Source of the DNA: UBA1756 sp045627805
GTDB taxonomy: Bacteria; Bacteroidota; Bacteroidia; Bacteroidales; WCHB1-69
Length of the DNA: 9,249 bases
Assembly (NCBI GenBank): GCA_045627805.1
Contig: JAZQOJ010000054.1
Location: 1 to 9,249, forward strand
Direction: 5' to 3'
Part shown: piece by piece, positions 5,801-9,249 of the stretch
Layout of the letters: every line of letters starts with the position of its first letter
Position numbering within the stretch: the first letter of the stretch is position 1
Notes under the pieces: generated by a model
Told to the model about the DNA's origin: nothing
What the model saw: the letters and a program-made list of their open reading frames with translations, nothing else
The model's database searches: none
Made by a program: the position numbers and the translations under genes

Positions 5801-8778
5801 ACACTTTCCAACACGTTGTGAAAGAGGGCGAGGAAGGCCGCTTCTCGTGCCACGCCTACGCCAACCGAGAACTGAAGAGTTACGCTGAAACCGCTGGCGT
5901 TGTCATTCCTTTTATACAGAAAAATATTGATTTTGAATTTGTTACGTTCAGAGACAAATTACAGCCGGGAGAAAAGGAAACCGTGAAGATTGTGCTGAAA
6001 GACGCAGCGGGCAAGCGATTGAGCCACGCCGAAATGCTATGCGGAATGTACGACGCCTCGCTCGATGCGCTGGCGCAATCCAATTATTGGGAGCGTTTTG
6101 TCATAAAAGCGTTCCCCAGTTGCGCGCGTATCAGCCCCGAAGGTTACGATTGCTGGTTCGGTATGCCATTTCTGAACACTGCGATGAGATTGGCCTATTC
6201 TTACGAGATTCCGGAATGGCGCTACTGGTGCGACATTTTCGGATACGGACACCCGTACCGAGCGCTCTATAGTAAAGCAACGATCGCCAACCTGTGTGCC
6301 GACGCCGTTATGGAGGAAGCAGAGATGACAGAGGATATGGCACCTGCCGCCGGGCTTCTCGCTGATGCGGAGAGCATTGGCGCTTCAGACGCTGTGGTAG
6401 TAGAAGAGAGCCAGCCAGAGAAAGAAGAGCGCAAGACCAGCGTTCAGCCGCGCACCAACTTTGCCGAGACCGCCTTCTTTTATCCTTTTTTAAGAACGAA
6501 TGAAAATGGAGAAATCGAGATCTCCTATACCATTCCCGAATGCCTGACCGAATGGAAAATGATGGGGCTCGCGCACACGCAAGACCAGAAGGACGGCGTT
6601 TTCGAGAAGACCGTGCTGACGCAGAAGGAGCTGATGGTAGTGCCCAACGCGCCGCGCTTCGTATATGAGGGCGACCAGTTGCAATTCGCGGCGAAGGTGG
6701 TGAAAACCGGGCAACAGCCGTTGAGCGGCACCGCCGAATTAACCCTTTTTAACGCCGAAACGGGCGAACGGCTGCTCCAGCAGCAACAGCCGTTCACATT
6801 GAACGACGAGAGCACAATGGCGCTCAAGTTCAGCGTGGACATCCCGATGGGACTCACCGCCATCACCTACCGAATCGTGGCGCGCGCGCAGAGCGACAAC
6901 GGCACATTCAGCGACGGCGAAGAGAATATGCTGCCCGTGCTCTCACGCCGACAACTCGTCACCGAGACGATGCCGCTTTTCATCACGCGCAAAGGCAGCA
7001 AGACCTTCTCATTCAGCAACCTGCCCGCCTCAGCGCACGACATCGTTTCTTGCAAACTCCAGTTCACTGCCGACCCGAAATGGAACGCGGTGCTCGCGCT
7101 CCCCTACCTGATGGAATATCCGTACGACTGCAATGAACAGCTTTTCAGCAAGCTCTACGCCAACACGATGGCCGCCTTCATCACCCAGCAGAACCCGAAT
7201 TTCCGAACCTTGCTGCAAGCGGCCTCCAACGAGAATCCGGAAGCGCTCCGCTCGAAGTTGGAACAAAACGCCGACGTGAAGCAGATTCTGCTTGAAGAGA
7301 CGCCCTGGGTGCGCGACGCCCAAGACGAGGACAACGACATCCAGAACATCTTCTGCCTGTTCGAACCCGAAAACGTGGCCGCCGAATGCAAGCAAATGGT
7401 GCAGAAACTCACCCAGAACCAGAACAATGACGGCGGATGGCACTGGTTTTCGCAAGACAACCGCTACGAGAGCAGCCGCTACATCACGCAGCACATCCTC
7501 ATTGGAACAGGCCGCCTACTTGACAAAAACATTTGCAAAAAAGGACACAACTTCCTTAGCGACAATGTGATACGAAACGCTGTCAGCTTCATTGACGGCG
7601 ATATGCAGAAAGATTTCGAAGAATTGAAAAAGAACTATCCCGGATACGCCAAGGAGAACCTGCTTTCCGACGACGCCATCCACTACCTCTACGCCCGCAG
7701 CTTCTTCCTGAAAGAGAAGAGACCCACTACCGCCGCCTACAATTTCTACAACGGCCAATTGATCCGCTACGCAAAAGAACTCGACAACATCTATTTGAAA
7801 GCAATGGCAGCACTCACGCTGTTTCAATCGGGCAACGCTGACAACCAGAAACTTGCGAAGGATTTGATGCGCGACATCAAAAATCGGGCTGTTCATTCGG
7901 AAGAGTTTGGAATGTACTGGCGGAAAAGCGGCAACGGCTACTACTGGAGCGAAAGTCTGATTGAGCGGCAAGCATTGCTCATTGAAGCGTTTGCCACCAT
8001 TTTGCAAGACGAAGAGTCGGTGAAAGAGATGAAAATCTGGCTGCTGCAACAAAAGCGCACCCAGCATTGGGAAACCACGCGCGCCACAGCCGACGCCTGC
8101 CACGCGCTGCTTTCCGACAAAGAGAAAGCAGCCGGGAAAGCGCCCGCACAAATCAGCGTTTCGCTGTGCGACACCACCTACCAGTTCGCCGACACCCTGC
8201 AAGCGCCGGTAAAACACGACGTGGAGGCCTGCCTGAAGAACGGGCACACGGGCGACATTGTGCTCTCGCGCGACAACGACGGGCTGTCGTTCGGCGGCGT
8301 GTTCGTGCAATACTACCAGGACATTGACGAAATCAAGACCACGGGAACGGAAATCCCCTTGTCGCTGGAGCGGAAGGTTTACCGGGTGGCGATGGGCCAG
8401 CGCGGCGAAACCCTTGAAGAGATTGATGCGCAAGGCGGACTGAAAGTGGGCGACAAAGTGCGCGTGCGGATGGAACTCCGCTGCGACCGCGACCTGGAGT
8501 ATGTGCACCTCAAGGACTTGCGCGCGGCGGCGCTCGAACCCACGGAAACGCTGTCGGGCTACCGCTGGCAAGACGGGCTGCGCTACTACCAGAGTTTCCG
8601 CGACGCTTCGGTGAACTTCTTCTTCGACCACATTTTCAAAGGGACCTACGTGTTTGAATACACGCTTTATGTCACACAAACCGGCACTTTCAGCAATGGA
8701 TACGCGAGCGTGCAGTGTATGTACGCCCCGGAATTCTGCGCCCACAGCGCCAGCCAGAAAATCGTGGTGAAAGATTAG
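2872..8778 (+). CDS. Alpha-2-macroglobulin family protein, secreted, thioester-containing
   Basis: This 1968-residue protein belongs to the bacterial alpha-2-macroglobulins, large envelope protease traps: cleavage of a bait region collapses the molecule and exposes a thioester that links to the attacker. Residues 1-19 are a signal peptide (cleavage near LFA-Q) without a lipobox cysteine. After a helical N-terminal region come macroglobulin domains, with an MG2-like stretch VVDAKTGNPIAGASVTL (about 461-477) and the TDRTLYRPGQKVQWK motif (551-565). An acidic, proline- and alanine-rich linker (about 1147-1197) is the best bait candidate. The A2M domain follows at about 1198-1290 (ETAFFYPF, IPECLTEWKMMGLAHT). 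The thioester motif is intact as YPYDCNEQ, with C1420, E1422 and Q1423, within an alpha/alpha toroid that also has NNDGGWHWF (about 1518-1526). The C-terminal MG domain has LSFGGVFVQYYQ (about 1805-1816) and a cysteine pair C1949/C1956. The start ATG has no Shine-Dalgarno. Unlike proteobacterial yfhM, no pbpC gene is adjacent here. Confidence 0.96.
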   Translation: MKRFFITLLAIMTTYNLFAQHSTQDIAQQMSDLLKNYEKYDADDGFDSVCNKLNGYISALESVSAPSAEQIAAAAVWHSYRAEFWYSYLKGNAYRIEARTAGTSHNLNDIKTWDIPTFCAQIIAEFQKSLQHKRELVAIPDDAYRSLFKDVPEINCYTSIYDLLAYRFADKMSRKFPRLTQPASTFSINQPEFFDELLPALTTPDTLSTAYHYLNILREIEQAHLTDADISALQYCQLMRYEYLNENCTLKNKDSLYRIALQRIIDYGNGNSTIQQLVHFRMGQWFVQRAQSSDAQPDDYVTAMQYHLLAVAASPKTPLATTCKEMMEKIKQPDIDLASFSQIYSEKTLCCVSTRNVDAIFYIIVKDSPQWNSSNNANMSTVASGSVKTPNNHQYRPDTTLFTLPQLPAGTYTIFVSSEPFESHNYLSRKQLGNIESNYFKVSNITFQYLNENDQFSVWVVDAKTGNPIAGASVTLSAENWRNEEVLYSEKGKSDPNGFATFAMTNFKKHLSKGQLQLGIQYQNDKIKRTVYDYGRGYDSDEQDITGHIYTDRTLYRPGQKVQWKAIVTVDGQLENSLMAAGKAIAVELESGNGEVIASDTLKTNEFGSVAGEFELPQTGYLGNYTLHLEYKNQYLGECSIRVEAYKRPTFEAEMKTPDGTYKLGEEVAIEGTALAFAGYAIPDAKVSYHVTRQTLFPFRYWGWWRTPFSSRPDMEIASGECVTDKDGNFLLKFTALGDDEVRSYKPLYVYHVEAVVTDASGETHDASISVPVSEQTLHFDTDLPDCFVVGNRPNEFSLKVLNLAHLPQTATVDYQVFALQMPEQYLLPSPFNCNSVSDEIRTQFPQFAFRGEENPYNWKQKELRDKGQLITSDHSQISFKNIKNWTSGAYKLILSTIDTFGQKVEEEIVFYLAKNNAEFPQYVPLAVTANTQSAKVGDTLSFNISSYLKDQYVLVRITHNDRVLEQKWLRLSHSTYTFQHVVKEGEEGRFSCHAYANRELKSYAETAGVVIPFIQKNIDFEFVTFRDKLQPGEKETVKIVLKDAAGKRLSHAEMLCGMYDASLDALAQSNYWERFVIKAFPSCARISPEGYDCWFGMPFLNTAMRLAYSYEIPEWRYWCDIFGYGHPYRALYSKATIANLCADAVMEEAEMTEDMAPAAGLLADAESIGASDAVVVEESQPEKEERKTSVQPRTNFAETAFFYPFLRTNENGEIEISYTIPECLTEWKMMGLAHTQDQKDGVFEKTVLTQKELMVVPNAPRFVYEGDQLQFAAKVVKTGQQPLSGTAELTLFNAETGERLLQQQQPFTLNDESTMALKFSVDIPMGLTAITYRIVARAQSDNGTFSDGEENMLPVLSRRQLVTETMPLFITRKGSKTFSFSNLPASAHDIVSCKLQFTADPKWNAVLALPYLMEYPYDCNEQLFSKLYANTMAAFITQQNPNFRTLLQAASNENPEALRSKLEQNADVKQILLEETPWVRDAQDEDNDIQNIFCLFEPENVAAECKQMVQKLTQNQNNDGGWHWFSQDNRYESSRYITQHILIGTGRLLDKNICKKGHNFLSDNVIRNAVSFIDGDMQKDFEELKKNYPGYAKENLLSDDAIHYLYARSFFLKEKRPTTAAYNFYNGQLIRYAKELDNIYLKAMAALTLFQSGNADNQKLAKDLMRDIKNRAVHSEEFGMYWRKSGNGYYWSESLIERQALLIEAFATILQDEESVKEMKIWLLQQKRTQHWETTRATADACHALLSDKEKAAGKAPAQISVSLCDTTYQFADTLQAPVKHDVEACLKNGHTGDIVLSRDNDGLSFGGVFVQYYQDIDEIKTTGTEIPLSLERKVYRVAMGQRGETLEEIDAQGGLKVGDKVRVRMELRCDRDLEYVHLKDLRAAALEPTETLSGYRWQDGLRYYQSFRDASVNFFFDHIFKGTYVFEYTLYVTQTGTFSNGYASVQCMYAPEFCAHSASQKIVVKD

Positions 8779-8898
8779 CCAGGGTGCGACGCCCCATACG
8801 TCAAGCGAGATGCCGAATGTGACCAGCGAAAAGCGAGTTCCTGAAGAAAAATTATTGTGATGAGGAAATCTGGCAAGCCATAATTCAAAAAAAAGTTG

Positions 8899-8906
8899 TA
8901 TTTTTG
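8899..8906 (+). promoter_or_regulatory. Bacteroidetes-type promoter (-7 box TATTTTTG) for the tRNA
   Basis: TATTTTTG fits the TAnnTTTG -7 consensus exactly and stands 28 bp before the mature tRNA 5' end, the right distance for a short precursor leader. No TTG is found 19-21 bp upstream, so the -33 element is weak or absent. Confidence 0.55.
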
Positions 8907-8910
8907 CCGC

Positions 8911-8933
8911 TGCAAAACGAGAATGCTTTTGCA
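8911..8933 (+). other. Hairpin in the tRNA precursor leader
   Basis: TGCAAAA (8911-8917) pairs perfectly with TTTTGCA (8927-8933), loop 9 nt, ending one base before the mature tRNA. It may keep the leader from mispairing with the tRNA or guide RNase P, but the stem is A/T-rich and this is speculative. Confidence 0.4.
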
Positions 8934-8934
8934 A

Positions 8935-9008
8935 GCTCCCATAGCTCAGTTGGTTAGAGCAACTGACTCATAATCAGTGGGTCCCAGGTTCGAGCCCTGG
9001 TGGGAGCA
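8935..9008 (+). tRNA. tRNA with anticodon CAT, probably elongator tRNA-Met
   Basis: The 74 nt fold into a complete cloverleaf. The acceptor stem is GCTCCCA with TGGGAGC plus discriminator A9008; the D arm is GCTC/GAGC around AGTTGGTTA. The anticodon stem is ACTGA/TCAGT with loop CTCATAA (anticodon 8969-8971), the variable loop is GGGTC, and the T arm is CCAGG/CCTGG around TTCGAGC. The 3' CCA is not encoded and must be added after transcription. The anticodon stem lacks the three consecutive G-C pairs of initiator tRNA, so it is not tRNA-fMet. An Ile2 tRNA, whose CAT anticodon is converted by TilS to read ATA, cannot be excluded; the D loop and GGGTC variable loop look more like elongator Met. 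Confidence 0.96.
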
Positions 9009-9013
9009 CAACG

Positions 9014-9056
9014 AAAAGCGGTTGAAATCATCCCTTGATCTCAACCGCTTTTTTCT
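9014..9056 (+). terminator. Intrinsic terminator after the tRNA
   Basis: AAAAGCGGTTGA (9014-9025) and TCAACCGCTTTT (9041-9052) form a 12-bp perfect stem with a 15-nt loop, running into a T-rich tail (TTTTTT then CTTTT). It sits 6 nt after the mature tRNA end, so it should end the tRNA transcript. The A-run on the left arm gives only a short T-run on the other strand, so termination from the right would be weaker. Confidence 0.88.
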
Positions 9057-9090
9057 TTTCTGCGAAAAGTCCCGCACGAATCTTTGCTTT

Positions 9091-9249
9091 TCATAGCGGA
9101 ATGCCGTTACAGGGAATAGGTATGTCTGTCTTGACATGGCGACATGTCCCAGCAGCAGTATTGTCGCATCCACATTCGGCAGAGCCCCCCTCATGCGTGT
9201 CGTCCTCGTTCAGCCGTTCTATCCAGTTCCTCGTGTAGACCATGCTTCT
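9091..9249 (-). CDS. Possible 3' end of an unidentified small protein (cut by right window edge)
   Basis: A frame open from the right edge runs 52 codons to a TGA at 9093-9091. It includes an ATG at 9243 that would give a 50-residue protein starting MVYTRNWIERLNEDD. The peptide is polar and has four cysteines (in ECGCD, GTCRH and IPCNG), ending NGIPL. I do not recognise it. The two other minus-strand frames close within this stretch, but an overlapping plus-strand frame of similar length exists, so the frame could be chance. The tRNA terminator lies between its stop and the tRNA. Whether this is a real gene depends on sequence beyond the window. Confidence 0.25.
   Translation of the reverse strand, partial: RSMVYTRNWIERLNEDDTHEGGSAECGCDNTAAGTCRHVKTDIPIPCNGIPL

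Larger units (their letters stand above)
8779..8934. other. Spacer between the macroglobulin gene and the tRNA
   Basis: I see no gene here and no convincing intrinsic terminator for the macroglobulin transcript; the only GC-rich inverted arms just after the stop (GGG and CCC within 8783-8797) are too short and lack a T-run. The right part becomes A/T-rich and holds the tRNA promoter box and leader hairpin described separately. Confidence 0.5.

Noticed and set aside
7516..8934. A 472-codon open frame on the minus strand, antisense to the macroglobulin gene
   Set aside because: It lies fully opposite a well-supported conserved coding region, its predicted peptide is rich in H, R, V and F with no recognisable motif, and its start falls in the tRNA leader. 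Long antisense frames are common opposite GC-rich genes in this codon phase.
2477..8938. An 11-bp sequence (TTTGCAAGCTC) shared by the dsrC promoter (minus strand, 2477-2487) and the tRNA 5' end (8928-8938)
   Set aside because: Several 11-bp matches are expected by chance in a window this long, and half of the second copy is the tRNA acceptor stem.
8946..9194. An 82-codon minus-strand frame overlapping the tRNA and terminator
   Set aside because: Its C-terminus (GSNLGPTDYESVALTN) is simply the antisense translation of the tRNA, a familiar spurious annotation.

Overview
The window looks like a chromosomal segment of a Bacteroidetes (probably Bacteroidales) bacterium. Three things suggest this. 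Start codons lack Shine-Dalgarno sequences and follow AT-rich leaders. Two promoter-like boxes match the Bacteroidetes -7 consensus TAnnTTTG. The giant alpha-2-macroglobulin gene, its C-terminal end especially, and the SAYS segment of GlyA resemble Bacteroidetes homologues. No phage, plasmid or CRISPR structures are visible.

Bases 1-2430 hold four genes on the minus strand, in transcriptional order: a DsrC-type sulfur-carrier protein (2430-2116), a NarI/DsrM-like membrane cytochrome b candidate (2066-1428), a membrane-anchored neutral zinc metallopeptidase of the YpfJ family (1407-559), and the first 171 codons of glyA (serine hydroxymethyltransferase, 514 to the left edge). Gaps are 49, 20 and 44 bp. 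One good promoter lies in front of dsrC and none is evident inside, so they probably form one operon. The first two genes suggest a small membrane redox unit: a two-cysteine DsrC next to a DsrM-like membrane subunit. No dissimilatory sulfite reductase (DsrAB) or DsrK/HdrD iron-sulfur subunit is in the window.

Bases 2431-2871 are an AT-rich divergent intergenic region. It carries the dsrC promoter inside a short inverted repeat, followed by a roughly 190-bp repeat-like element (2541-2734). The ends of that element are inverted arrays of a 7-bp unit (GACTTnn / AAGTCnn), and it has two hairpins inside.

Bases 2872-8778 encode one 1968-residue secreted alpha-2-macroglobulin family protein. It has a signal peptide, macroglobulin domains, a bait-like acidic linker, an intact CxEQ thioester motif (C1420-Q1423) and an alpha/alpha-toroid thioester domain. 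It is probably an envelope protease trap. It stands alone, without a penicillin-binding protein gene on either side in this window.

Bases 8779-9249 hold a tRNA with anticodon CAT (8935-9008) with its own promoter-like box and a strong intrinsic terminator. At the right edge, 9091-9249 on the minus strand may be the end of another small gene, which I cannot identify.
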